64,000 nt of DNA from positions 15,415,952 to 15,479,951 of the forward strand of contig OZ029927.1 of NCBI GenBank assembly GCA_964023275.1, given 5' to 3'. The notes beneath the pieces were generated by a model, which saw only the letters and a program-made list of their open reading frames with translations, was not told the DNA's origin and ran no database searches. Shown in pieces: positions 11,701 through 36,702 of this stretch. This DNA comes from Norana najaformis (Eukaryota; Annelida; Clitellata; Crassiclitellata; Hormogastridae). How positions within the stretch are numbered: the first letter of the stretch is position 1; each line of letters starts with the position of its first letter. Position numbers and translations under genes: made by a program.

Positions 11701-13600
11701 AGTGCCTCTGAGTAGTTTGTTCTGTAAGAAGTGCTATATAAGTTATCAAATACAATACAATACAATACAATTATAACACTTGGAGAAGAATCACAACCCT
11801 TGGCCATCTACTCTACTGACTGCTTCATCAGTGCAATGCTATAAAAAGACATAATTCTACAGAAAACGTACATTCACGTTACCAAAACTCATCAGCTCGA
11901 TTCTGCAGCATCAATCCAATTTGACTAAGAGGCAGCCTCAATGGATGTTTATCTTGCCGACACTCACAAGACACATTTTCAGCCAATCTTAAGATATACC
12001 TGTTCGTACTTCAACATTGTACCTGAACATTTATATAGCACCTTTTAAGGACCTCTCAAAAATGATCCATTTTAGACTTAAGTAAAACCATGGCATGTTC
12101 TTAAAAGGTGTTTACAGGTATTATTATTATTTCTGTATTTGTTAAGCACCACTATCTAGTGACTAAGCATCAATCAATGGTGCTGAGCAATCGTGAATGA
12201 AGGACTTGCTCAAGGTCTCTAAATACTAACCATCTCAGGCGAGACTCAAACGAACTTGTACTCTTTGTGTTACAAGCCGAGCGCTCTAACTGGTCAGTTA
12301 GACCAGTATTCAGCTACATACATACATTCATACATAAAAGGGGATATGCACTGTGAATATTGCAACACAACATTTCCGTTGTGCCTGTCATCACAACCTC
12401 ATCTCAAAACCTCCTTATGAAATGGATAGCATCTGAGTAGACTAGTGAAAAACAGCCCAACCATCAACATGGTGATTACACAAACATTATCAATTAAATC
12501 AGTCTGCCATTCTTACCTCAGGAATAGAATTCTCCAGTGTTGGAGGCTCCATTTTTCTATCTTGTGCCATTTTCTTTCCACCCAGTCCTCCAAGCTTCTT
12601 GTTGCCCGCTTTTGCTGACAGCTCTCTCTCCATTTCCATCTTCCTCTCTTGTCTCTCTTCCTCCACAACGAGTGCATCATAGATAGTTGGCGACTCTTTT
12701 ACAGGTACTAAACAAAATCATGTTTAATGAAACAGTTTTTGTTCAGACAGACCCCAGCTGGCACCACTACTGGCTGCACCCTTCAGTGATATTACTAACA
12801 CTTGCAGAGATGGGTAAAGATTGCAATATTGTACCAAGCAGAACTTGAATAAATTAAATATCAGTTTCAGCTGTCACTCCAACTACAGGTCTTCAAGGCA
12901 TACCAAATTACTGACTGGGTTGGAATTTAAACAAAACTATTGGAATTCTGATAACCACTGAAGGTCTTTAGGGACAACTGGGGTATAAAGTACGATAGAA
13001 ACCAACCATAACTTAATACTAATAAGAAATCCAATGTGATTATAACTGAAGATATAACAGAGCCTGTTACAGGTTTTAAATTACATTGCTATTTGATTAC
13101 TGCTAATAAAACTGCAGATAAGACAACACAGGCCGTGCAGAAAATGTAATTTTATTTTCTTGGATCGATTCGAGTGCCACAATTTTTAGTTCAAAGTGGT
13201 GGAAAATATTGCGCAGGGTACGTGGACGCGTCGTGCACAATAATAATAGTCGTTACAACCGCACGCTGTTCCACGAAAATCAAACCACTGGACACTACAA
13301 GTATAGTCTGCAAAACACTTAATTTCCATTTTAATTACTGACGATTCCCTTTTGATCGGTTGTGCAACGATCCATAGCCTATAACATCTGGTTAAAATCA
13401 CACGACGCCCACACGGTACACCGTTCACGAAGACGACGAGCAAAACACTATAAAATCCTATCATACGTACGGATCGGACTTTTTTTCGGCATAGATTCTG
13501 CAAGTGCCTTTTTCTTGGTTTTCGACAGGGGCGCCTTCCCCTGCGGCTTGCTTTTTTTAGTGCCCACCACTTCCCAACCTCCGTTCGTTGCCGTCGCCAT
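2764..13600 (-). CDS. TMEM214: TMEM214 orthologue, complete, 16 coding exons
   Basis: Exons in transcript order: 13600-13471, 12707-12517, 11321-11168, 10905-10774, 10033-9951, 9479-9374, 9015-8934, 8666-8525, 8106-8008, 7149-7058, 6577-6415, 5490-5373, 4913-4817, 4363-4216, 3727-3576, 2878-2764. All junctions keep phase and give 2004 nt, 667 residues, against roughly 690 in human TMEM214 as recalled. The start gives MATATNGGWEVVGTKK, like the vertebrate N-terminus. Other family stretches are VWLKDLASSLN, VWLTLMLPVLPL, SGFGVMSKADFF and FSVWRQAYNKMMDQSS. A basic, charged N-terminal region precedes an alpha-helical body. A hydrophobic segment at about residues 473-490 (exon 12) and a Trp-rich hydrophobic C-terminus (exons 14-16) fit an ER membrane protein. 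The family is reported to support ER-stress-linked caspase 4 activation; that role is not visible here. Introns carry LINE and SINE copies. Confidence 0.93.
6010..6350 (-). mobile_element. LINE 3' end (CR1/L2-like), degenerate
   Basis: On the minus strand a short reading stretch resembles the end of a LINE reverse transcriptase protein (TRTVLGKRAFSVAG, then FWNSLPVSVRS), interrupted by a stop. It is followed by a tail with 'TTGATGCCTTGTGCATTAGACACC' type sequence and a (TTATTA) run. The same tail recurs at 38130-38445 and 41085-41275. It lies in the TMEM214 intron between exons 11 and 12. Confidence 0.6.
6689..6853 (-). mobile_element. tRNA-derived SINE, family B
   Basis: On the minus strand, a tRNA-like head with a B-box-like stretch (around 6795-6815) is followed by a body and an A/T-rich tail with TAAATGC. 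The same layout occurs at 7735, 12118, 20455, 45283, 53822 and 62274. In a TMEM214 intron. Confidence 0.6.
7735..7935 (-). mobile_element. tRNA-derived SINE, family B
   Basis: Family B copy with the shared body motif (GAAGGATTTGCTCAAGGTCC as read on +) and a tRNA-like head at 7870-7930 read on the minus strand. It ends just before TMEM214 exon 9. Confidence 0.6.
8749..8912. repeat. (ATGT)n microsatellite
   Basis: Imperfect GTAT/ATGT tetranucleotide repeat with interspersed TATATA. Long ORFs here on both strands (strings of Y, I, M, C, V, T) are repeat artefacts. It lies in the TMEM214 intron between exons 7 and 8. Confidence 0.9.
9284..9345 (+). repeat. Copy 1 of a 62-bp dispersed duplication
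   Basis: The segment is almost identical (about three differences) to 10257-10318, about 1 kb away in another TMEM214 intron. It contains TTCATCATTTGTGAGACTT. No reading frame is kept and it is not one of the SINE families seen here. Confidence 0.85.
10257..10318 (+). repeat. Copy 2 of the 62-bp dispersed duplication
   Basis: Partner of 9284-9345. It lies in the intron between TMEM214 exons 4 and 5, and is followed by a CTGT-rich microsatellite at 10345-10400. Confidence 0.85.
11414..11790 (+). mobile_element. LINE fragment, C-terminal end of reverse transcriptase ORF plus 3' tail
   Basis: An open stretch of about 107 codons reads APKYLCDLIRPP, then RSLDHLDLFVPRVK and GPSLRKELPLSF. This is the usual C-terminal pattern of CR1/L2/Jockey-type LINE proteins (APxYLxDLI, RSxD, LWNxLP). 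It continues into a GTGCTATATAAG end and an (AATAC)n tail at 11750-11772, as expected for a LINE 3' terminus. It lies in the TMEM214 intron between exons 2 and 3. The open frame suggests a fairly young, 5'-truncated insertion. Confidence 0.75.
12118..12305 (-). mobile_element. tRNA-derived SINE, family B
   Basis: Well-preserved copy. Read on +, it has a TTATTATT tail, TTTGTTAAGCACCACTA, the motif AAGGACTTGCTCAAGGTC, then a reversed tRNA-like head (GTTACAAGCCGAGCGCTCTA). In the TMEM214 intron between exons 2 and 3. Confidence 0.7.
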
Positions 13601-13944
13601 CTTTCAAGCATCAGCGAGAACTTCGACTAACAAGAGCTCACGCACGTTGGCACTCGCCTTCGCTCCGCCTTTCGTTATCGGGTACTCAGCGGTACAAAAA
13701 TCTGCCCCACCCCAAATGAATCGCCTGTGAACGGCACACGCTGTAAATCTGACACGTCATCATAGCTTGTACACTGTGAAGAAACTGACGGTTGATGAAA
13801 CAAGTTCAGTCCTCTAAATTTCAATTTAAGGACTCATAGGTGGGACTGTCCTCCCGTAGGTTTTTTCTTTGTTTCTGTGTGCTACGGAGTCTTGTGAATA
13901 AAGACCGATCTTTAGCGAGATATTTTGAAGCACGTTTTATTTAT
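13601..13944. other. Region upstream of the TMEM214 start (probable promoter and 5' UTR)
   Basis: Relatively GC-rich with several CpG up to about 13735, then AT-rich. No TATA box stands out. The position directly upstream of the TMEM214 ATG at 13600 suggests a promoter; no transcription start can be read from sequence. Confidence 0.4.
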
Positions 13945-14290
13945 TTAATTGTCTAGTGGTCAGCGTGCTGGACTGTCAATCATGAGGTCGGCGGTTAAAA
14001 TCCCCGCCAGGGCAGAAATTTGTTTCAAGATATTGGCTCCACTTGCGCCCCTAGCGAACTCGGCTATAATCAGCGCTGACCTACACCGTCAGTGGGAAGA
14101 TCAGGCAATGAATGGTGAACCAGCCTCATATGCCGAGGCTAAGAAAAAAGTCCTTCACACTTCATGCCTATGGATACCTCTCGGACTATCTTAAGGGACT
14201 GCTCTTATCTCTCTTCTTAGCCTCTTTGCTGCTGGATTTCCTTGCTAAGCTTCCAAGTATTACATGCAAATCAGAAAAATTTCTCAGCTT
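13945..14290 (+). mobile_element. tRNA-derived SINE, family A
   Basis: A tRNA-like head begins near 13952 (TCTAGTGGTCAGCGTGCTGG) with an A-box-like stretch and a B-box-like GGTTAAAATCCC at about 13993-14004. The body ends in GCCGAGGCTAAGAAAAAAGT and a short tail. Reverse-orientation relatives lie at 29400-29672, 43655-43800 and 46955-47250. The exact 3' end is uncertain. Confidence 0.65.
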
Positions 14291-14417
14291 CACTGAAAGC
14301 TGTTTTAATTAGTTTTATTAGTAAATCGTTTCACTTTTTCCTGTTCATTTTAGTAATCTAACGCAGCCGCTTTGTGTAGAGAATCAGCTGTTCAGTTATA
14401 GCTGCTGTTGACGATAT

Positions 14418-14534
14418 CACTGGCCAACACATAATTTGTTGCCTCAAATGTTAGAACTGTTTCTGGGTATATTTGACCTGCTGATTCCAGAAAAGGCACC
14501 AGTTTTCTCCCAGCAGGTCTAGTTTTCGAGATAT
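14418..14534 (+). repeat. Left inverted repeat of the transposon
   Basis: Starts CACTGGCCAACA and ends GAGATAT. It matches the reverse complement of 16915-17042 in blocks separated by small indels. Confidence 0.8.
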
Positions 14535-14733
14535 AGAACATTATGCCATATACCAGTCCTTGCCTCTGCTCGCCCATAAAACATAAGGCTATAGCTATAA
14601 TTATGTAGTGCTCAATTTATTATGTGATACACTAAATAAACATAATAATACAAATACTTAAAAGAAAATGGTAGTACCTGAAACTGTACTTATACGATAC
14701 CAAACAGAACAAGTTTGTTATAAAAATTTCAAG

Positions 14734-16437
14734 TCATTCGACACCGAAGAAGCTCCTTTTGTACGATTTCCGAGTGTGGCATCTGCCGGAACAATCGCGC
14801 ATAATAGTCCAGCAATAGTCTGCCATCATGTGTGCATCCCATCTTCCTTGATATCGATTTTCCATTGTTTTGATGTCTTGGTGAAATCTTTCACCTTGCT
14901 CTTCGCTGAAGTCACCAAGATTCTCTGGAAAGCGATCTAAGTGACTGTGGAGATAATGGACTTTAATGCTCATGTTGCAGCCAAGCTTGTTTAAATGAAG
15001 AAGCATATCCTCTACTAGTTGTGCATAATTGTCTGCCTTCTTGTTGCCAAGAAAATTTTTAGTTACAAGAACAAAGGAAGACCAGGCACAAGATTCGATT
15101 TCATTCATTGATGGTATGAAAAGTGGGTCATTCATAAGTTGCCTGATCTGTGGACCATCGAAGATTCCAGCCTTCAATTTTTCCATTGTAATTCCTGGTA
15201 ACTTGTGTACTATGTATTCGAAGCATGAACCTTCTTTATTCAAAGCCCTGACAAATTGTTTCATCAGGCCTAGCTTTATATGTAGTGGTGGCAGTATGAT
15301 CCTATCTCGTGCCACCAAAGATTCCTTGATTACATTTTGAGCTCCAACCACCATGTCTTTCCTCGAAGGCCAATCTTTTCTTGTCCAATGTTCATGCTTG
15401 GCTCTACTGTCCCAAAGACACAAAAAGCAGGGATACTTTGTGTAGCCACTTTGTTGACCAAGGAGGAAATTTACCATCTTCAAGTCTACACAAATTACCC
15501 ATTGATGTTCTTTGTATTTTATCTTTTCCAGTACTAAAGAGATGGCATTGTACTCTTCTTTCATCCTGGTGGAGTGACCGATTGGAATAGAACCAAATTT
15601 GTTGCCATTATTTAAAAGCACACATTTCAGACTACGTTTTGAACTGTCGATAAAAAGACGCCACTCATCTGGGCTGTAATCCGACAGACCAATTTTCTTC
15701 AATAAGTTGCTGATGTCATTACATAATACTAGGTTGTTGTCTTCGGTAAAGAATGGCAGCAAATCCTTTTCTCTGTTTCTATAAATTGTAATTTTCGTTC
15801 CAGGCTGAAGTGCATTCTTTTCCTTTAGTCTGGACGCAAGCAATTCAGAGGACTCTTTGGAAAGATTTAAGTCCCTGATCAGATCACTCAACTCTTTTTG
15901 GTCAAAACGTTCACTGTGTGAAGTTGATTGGAAATCACTGTCACTGCCCCCACTTTCTTCACTTTCGTCATCTTGTCCGATATTGGACATGCAAGTCTCA
16001 TCGTCTGAGAGCTGAGGTAGTTCGCGAAAAGGTGGAACTGGTACAATATCCGAATGCGGAACAGGTCTCCTGGCTGAAGGTATATCAGGGTAAGACAACT
16101 TGTGACGATTATTTCGATTGATGCCTATGATATTAACCATACAAAAGTAACAGTCGTTGAAGTGGTTTATCTGTTCCCTCCAAACCATCGGTACACCAAA
16201 TTTCAGGCAGCTTCTCTTTCCAATTGTCCAGTGGCGCAATTGTTCAATACAAGTTTTGCATACTGTATGAGGAGCCCATTGCTTATCTTGATCTCCAAGT
16301 TTGACACCAAAATAACCTACATATGCTCTTTTTACAAACTCAGAAATCGGTTTCCTGTTTGCTTTTAGTGTGTATTCCCCACAAATGTAGCAGAATATGT
16401 CTGGATGGTTAATGCAGCTCCGTCTGGAAGTAGCCAT
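14734..16437 (-). CDS. Transposon-encoded protein, putative DDE transposase (567 aa)
   Basis: Single intronless ORF from ATG at 16437 to stop at 14734. The N-terminus has paired cysteines that look like a zinc-binding module: CYIC (C16, C19), CKTC (C60, C63) and CYFC (C96, C99). Residues 140-180 are acidic and Ser-rich. The core contains FIDSSKRSLKCVLL (D264), WVICVDLKMVNFLLG (D318), a Cys pair in YPCFLCLWDSRA (C337, C340), then LPPLHIKLGLMKQF. Near the C-terminus is a Glu-rich FSEEQGERFHQDI (E512-E516). D264, D318 and one of these glutamates would suit an RNase-H-fold DDE triad; this is inference. I recall near-identical uncharacterised proteins in large numbers in arthropods and cnidarians. 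It lies inside 14418-17042, which supports a transposase. No frameshift or stop is seen. Confidence 0.75.
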   Translation of the reverse strand: MATSRRSCINHPDIFCYICGEYTLKANRKPISEFVKRAYVGYFGVKLGDQDKQWAPHTVCKTCIEQLRHWTIGKRSCLKFGVPMVWREQINHFNDCYFCMVNIIGINRNNRHKLSYPDIPSARRPVPHSDIVPVPPFRELPQLSDDETCMSNIGQDDESEESGGSDSDFQSTSHSERFDQKELSDLIRDLNLSKESSELLASRLKEKNALQPGTKITIYRNREKDLLPFFTEDNNLVLCNDISNLLKKIGLSDYSPDEWRLFIDSSKRSLKCVLLNNGNKFGSIPIGHSTRMKEEYNAISLVLEKIKYKEHQWVICVDLKMVNFLLGQQSGYTKYPCFLCLWDSRAKHEHWTRKDWPSRKDMVVGAQNVIKESLVARDRIILPPLHIKLGLMKQFVRALNKEGSCFEYIVHKLPGITMEKLKAGIFDGPQIRQLMNDPLFIPSMNEIESCAWSSFVLVTKNFLGNKKADNYAQLVEDMLLHLNKLGCNMSIKVHYLHSHLDRFPENLGDFSEEQGERFHQDIKTMENRYQGRWDAHMMADYCWTIMRDCSGRCHTRKSYKRSFFGVE

Positions 16438-16914
16438 AACCTTAAGGATGTTCGCATCTGAGGAATTAAATGACTAACCTAAAAAATAGTAAGAACATGT
16501 AGTTATTTAATGCTCACATTCACAGATTGTTCTTGCGACCAACTCTTAATATGCCCTAAGACGACTGCGGCTGCTCTAGCTTTCAGGAGGCGGTTTATAT
16601 AGGCTATAAATGCTGACTTCAGCATAATCTATTTACATAGTTCGAAACCATGAAACGCTGTATAAGCACAAATAAATTCTAAATGAGGCCATGAATTTAG
16701 TGCTGAGTAAGCTGTAGGCTACGGAATAGTTATTTCGTTGAATCAGCAATATCTCAGCACGCGGCAAGATATGCTGATTTTACATTATAAGGATGTAGGC
16801 ATTATATGAATCAGCAAGAATTATAATTAGCCATAAATAAAGCTTATTATGACATTTTAGTTTTGCCAAAGACATCGTTTAAAGAGTGGACTGGGTTTTC
16901 TTTACAAAATCGAC

Positions 16915-17042
16915 GATATCTCAGAAACTAGACCTGATGCACTCAATCCAATGACATTTTCTGAATCAGCGCCCAAAATTACCCCAAGAACAGGTCTAAA
17001 ACCGAAGGCAACAAGAAAAAAAATTTTTTCTGTTGGCCAGTG
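16915..17042 (-). repeat. Right inverted repeat of the transposon
   Basis: Reverse-complement partner of 14418-14534. It carries an extra A/T homopolymer run at about 17014-17030 that the left copy lacks. Confidence 0.8.
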
Positions 17043-20000
17043 TATTTTATCATTTCCCACTAGAAATAAAATTCTTCAGGATAAAAGTTTCACAGTAGAA
17101 TAATTCCACAAACCTCTGATACAAGCTAAACTTCTATTAAATTCTTAGTTAAATCTTCCTGTTCATTCATTAACATTTAAAATTCATAATGCATCTTTGT
17201 TTATGAATGTAATGGGAAAATACTAACAACCAATAAAGATACCAATTTATTCTTAAATCATTCCAAAGATAACAAAAGGGTTGCAGATACATTACAGAGA
17301 ACCATTAATTTGGTAAATGTAACGATGGGTGGGATGGCAGATATAAACTTATCGTGTATGTCATGCAATTCTAGGAACCCAATATGTTCTTAAAAATCCG
17401 TTACAACAGCGTACAAAAACTGCATTCAAAAAAGCACACAATAAGCCTTTTAAAAACAACATCCAAATAGGGAACATCAAACTGTTATGCAAAAGAGTCA
17501 ATTGAAATAAATGCATACAAAGATTAACAACAAGGATCATAATAAAGATTAACAGTCAGGGATCAACTGATTTAAAAAGAACATAATGAGCTCAGCAACT
17601 CCTGCACTTTTTACACATCAGTGGATTGCACCAACAAAATCTTGTCAATTTCTGCCAAAATATCAAGGCAGCTGGTTGCAGTTGAATCAAGATGTTCAAC
17701 TACTATCTAAATAATCTCTATAGTGCAGCAATTGGCTGAAGCTGTTTTCCTTTCACCCAGCTTGGGTACGTCTGATTCACTATACTGGCCACGTACATTC
17801 ATATACATTAGCATAGCCGTTAGAGACTGAACAAAAACTGAACAACTATAAGACCCAATTTCAAATGCAATAATGGATCAGTGCATTAATAAGCAATGCT
17901 CTTGATAAATTCAGTACTTAATGCACACCTTTAACAGCATAAAGGTATAAAAGCTCACATATTCTATAAGCCTCAAGTTTACGTCAACAGCAGAAAGGCA
18001 ATAAAACTTAGACTCCAAATGCAAGTCAACAACAGCTATTTATAAAAATGCCTCTAATTCAAACAACTTCAACGATATATCGTTAGACTAGTAAAAATCT
18101 GCATAGAAAATCAACAACAATGCTCATCTAATACTTGAGAGCTTAAAATTAAGCCACGAGCAGTCTTTTGCAGTTTCCCGTAGTCAACTGGAAAACCTAA
18201 GTGAATAAGAGAGCAATTTCATTTCCCTTCTAAACCTGCATAATATTCTTCAAGGTCTTTACACAGCAGAGTGCAAAAGCGAACCAATCAAATGGCAGCA
18301 GCCTTGGAAACTAGCCAATGATCAGAGCTTCAATGTTGCATCCAACTGTTGCTACAACTCCAATCCTGAGGTGCCCCATTCCACGGTTGGAAAAGAGAAC
18401 AATCTTCCAAGCTAAATGAGAAGGTAGCAGTCGCTGGAGTCAATACGTGAAGTTCAAGAGAACATTACTCCAAACAGACGGCATCAAGGCTAAAAAGGCG
18501 CAGCATGTGGTGGAAGCGCATGCAACGGGTCAGGAGGGTTAACTTGAGCCAAAAGAAAAGGAGAAAAGAGGAATATGCTTCAAACAGGCAAGCACAAAAA
18601 CACTCAAATACAAGTTAGGCAATAACAAATGACCAGAGAAACTGTCCCACAATCTATTCTAGCTACTTCGCCATCAAAATGCTTCACGCAACATTAAGCA
18701 TACTAAGTAATATTGGAGAATGCAAATAATATTGATCTCATTTCTCTTACAATATCTGCTGTTGCTCTGGTTCTGTATGCAAGATTTGGCAAGAACGCTT
18801 TCAAACAAACTTCACAGCACAAAAGCCCTTCTGTATAAATTCCTCCTGCATTGCAGGTCAGTTGGACTACGAGATTGGGTTTAACAAATGAATTACTACT
18901 CTCACACGATGCACCAGTTTTTTTAGCTAATCATGTCCAATTGAAATGTTAACACTGCTGGCACCAAAATAAAGATGAAAGATGGATATTTCAGAACAAA
19001 TCAGCATCCATCAAACATCGCAGAGGAATGGAAACTTGAAGTTCATAAACAGAATCAAAATATGAGCCTTTATCTTAAGTACCAGAATCAAACATATCTC
19101 TGGCTTCCTGATTTTCGTCACAGAAAAGCCATAACTGTAGGGTTACGTCAAATTGTGTTTCACTAATGTTTCAGAAACATACTGGGAACTGCATTTCTTC
19201 AGGTTAAGTATCAGCATTTAAAATGCTGCTCAAGCATCTGACCATAAAGTAAGTTACATAAGACTAAAGCCATAACTAAGTACAGTACTTAATTATAACT
19301 AAGTACAGTACTTAATTAAGCATTTGCTACTTAGCAATGTTTTCAGTCTACACATAAGGCACCACATCTTTATTCGTTCCTCTTTCATGCACTACTCACA
19401 AATATACCACGACTCATTGTGTTTATAGACATTTCAGTTCATCTCTGATATATCCTGCCAGTTTTCCCCAGCTTTATTGTTTCTTTTGTCCTGGTGTTTA
19501 TTGTTGTCTACTATCTCTGTCCTACAATCCGCTGGTTTTATTGTTTTTGTCTGTTACTGGTATCTAGTGTTTTAGGCTCTACTATCTCGGTACTACCTCT
19601 GGCAATCTTCAGTTTAAACCTCTGTCCACTTCTATTCTTTTCCTTTTTGTCCTCTTTTTCCCATCTTTATTTGACACTTGGTCATGCCAAAATAGTGAAG
19701 GATCTTCCACAGTCACCAGTGCTTCAGTTGCTTCAGTTGTTTCTTGCTAAACACTGATCGAAGTCACCAAAAATAATACTGTTTGCAAAATTCAGGATTT
19801 CTGATTTTATATTAAACAGAATTAAATAAGCATTTAAACTCCAAGATTGGCAATGTTCCAGAAAATACAATAATTAGCCCAAACTGTAATCTCTAATCAA
19901 CAGAACTGACAAAAGGTGCTATAAGTAATAAGATTAAACCACTATTTCATCACTTATTTGTTCTCAAATGACAAATCTCTTAAGATATCATATTTTACGA

Positions 20001-20324
20001 GTTTCAAACCTTTTCCAACATCACCCAAAAAATGTTTACCTAGGCTCTAGTGATTACAATCAACAGCAGATTAACTTATTTGATATCATGATTGCATCTT
20101 AAACCTACAATAAGTTAACATCAGCATATCATTACATCAGAAATGACTGTTTGAACAGATAGGCAAAAGATACCACCCGTTTGATAAACAAATGTTGAAC
20201 CTAATATCAGCCTTGATTGTACATAAATTCAGCACATAAAATCAAAACCAGAAGCTTGGCAATAACACAGAGGAACAATAAGAACACAGCCAGGATGTCT
20301 TCAGCTGAACACGAACAGTAAATT
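17043..20324. other. Intergenic stretch downstream of NAPRT, no genes seen
   Basis: AT-rich and mostly free of recognisable SINE or LINE sequence. I found no exon-like ORF with splice context. Part of it next to 20324 may be the NAPRT 3' UTR. A 24-bp sequence containing AAGTACAGTACTT is repeated in tandem at about 19274-19322. ORFs at 18975-19166 and 19494-19757 look like chance. Confidence 0.5.
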
Positions 20325-35338
<15,014 letters not shown>

Positions 35339-36702
35339 ATTTTGATGTGCATACTCAACGCAAACATCTGATAAAAGCAATCGCACAAACCCTGTTAAAT
35401 AATATATTATTCTTCTTCTATCAATGTCTGCCGCCGCCTCCAAACTCTACCAACCACAGCACGAAATATTTAACCGCCACACATATGCGTAAATACACAT
35501 ATATTCATACGCATATATACGAATATACATATGTATAAATATATTCGTACAATGCTATATATGAGGCATGTGAAGCTCCTAATGACGTAAAAACGCTACA
35601 AAGCGCCATCGTGCGACTGACTAGTTTGTGGCCAGCGAATCCAGTAGTGCTAAAAAACAGTATAGTGCAATAAAATAGACCAATTATACTCAAAGATTTT
35701 GTAAGCTATTTAAGACTAAGAGCTTTGCGATGTATTGATGTACCTGAAATTTGAGTTTTGAAGAGTAGGTCATAGCTTTCAGTCACACACTAGATGACAT
35801 TAAACAATAAACGACGGTTCCGACAATTCGTAATCGTTAACTTGAGATTTCCAGGCGCCCAACGAAAGCTACTTCGCGGGAACCAGCTTATTCGCCGTCA
35901 CTCAGTCAAAACAATTTCGATAGGCAGGAAGGGTTCGGTTCCAGGTCGAGTGTTGAATCTATAACAACCGTATCATCCTACAAATATATTAAGTTTTAAA
36001 CCTAAGGTTAAAGCACAGTTATATTAAAGAGCTTGTTGTCTCATCCTTTCACCTCGGCGACTTGGTTTTGAATCTCAGTAAGGCCTGTCGACTGTCGAGT
36101 GAAATCGGCAGACATCGCATCATCGGACTGTACGAAACCTCAGTGGTCGTTGTCTTAAGATATAGTACAATTTAACTGAATTTGATATTGCCCTATAGAA
36201 ATCTCGGGTTTACGAATTCCGAGTGTCCTTTATGAAGGGTCTGAGGAGCAGCAGTAAGTATTACGTCTGCCTTCTTTTAAATAGGCCTACTCTCATCAAA
36301 ATGTTTGGTGCATAAAATTATGTAAGCACTGTATGATCCAAAGCAGTTAAACCTTTTATTTCAGATGTTACTTATAGCGACACAATTATAAATTGCTTGA
36401 ATAAGTAAGTGTAGCAGGAAAGTGTTCCATCGCGAGTGGAGTTTACCATTTACAAAAATATAATGTCACACTCTGTCGCTTTACTCTACACCTTTTTTCT
36501 TTCCCGTTTATCTACGGCGCCAAATCACGCACTGCCAAATGCAGAAACTTAATGGTAATCTTATTTAAAAGCTTCTGTAGTTTAAAACAGAAATTATTCT
36601 TAACAACTTTTCAAGTAAAATCATTCAATTTAAAGAAGTATTTCGGTAATGTGGAAACTTTTGTTTTGAAATCCTCTTCGGCTATCAAATTTCCCGACTG
36701 CC
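35339..36702. other. Shared upstream region of two divergent genes
   Basis: About 1.36 kb between the ATG of NAPRT (minus) and the ATG of the small membrane protein gene (plus). There is a TATG/TACG microsatellite at 35495-35550. No coding exon was found. It may contain two promoters or one bidirectional promoter. No TATA or other core element is convincing. Confidence 0.5.

Larger units (their letters stand above)
14418..17042 (-). mobile_element. Intact-looking DNA transposon with long inverted repeats (CMC/CACTA-like termini)
   Basis: Both ends begin CACTGGCCAACA (14418 inward; 17042 inward on the other strand). The two ends align as an imperfect inverted repeat of about 117-128 bp, sharing TTGTTGCCT, GCTGATTC and CAGGTCTAGTTT followed by GAGATAT. 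The trinucleotide TAT flanks both sides (14415-14417 and 17043-17045), a possible 3-bp target-site duplication. One uninterrupted ORF (14734-16437, minus) fills the middle. Termini starting CACTG with 2-3 bp duplications are known for CACTA/EnSpm (CMC) elements; assignment to that group is inference. It lies between NAPRT and TMEM214. Confidence 0.8.

Noticed and set aside
13186..13611. Minus-strand ORF of 141 residues, Arg-rich
   Set aside because: It overlaps TMEM214 exon 1 in another frame; the frame starting MATATNGGWEVV at 13600 matches the family and splices in phase.
13952..14010. Possible tRNA gene
   Set aside because: A- and B-box-like motifs exist but I could not fold a full cloverleaf, and the sequence continues into a body shared with other copies, so it is a SINE head. 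The same holds for heads at 20462, 52180, 62300 and 63745.
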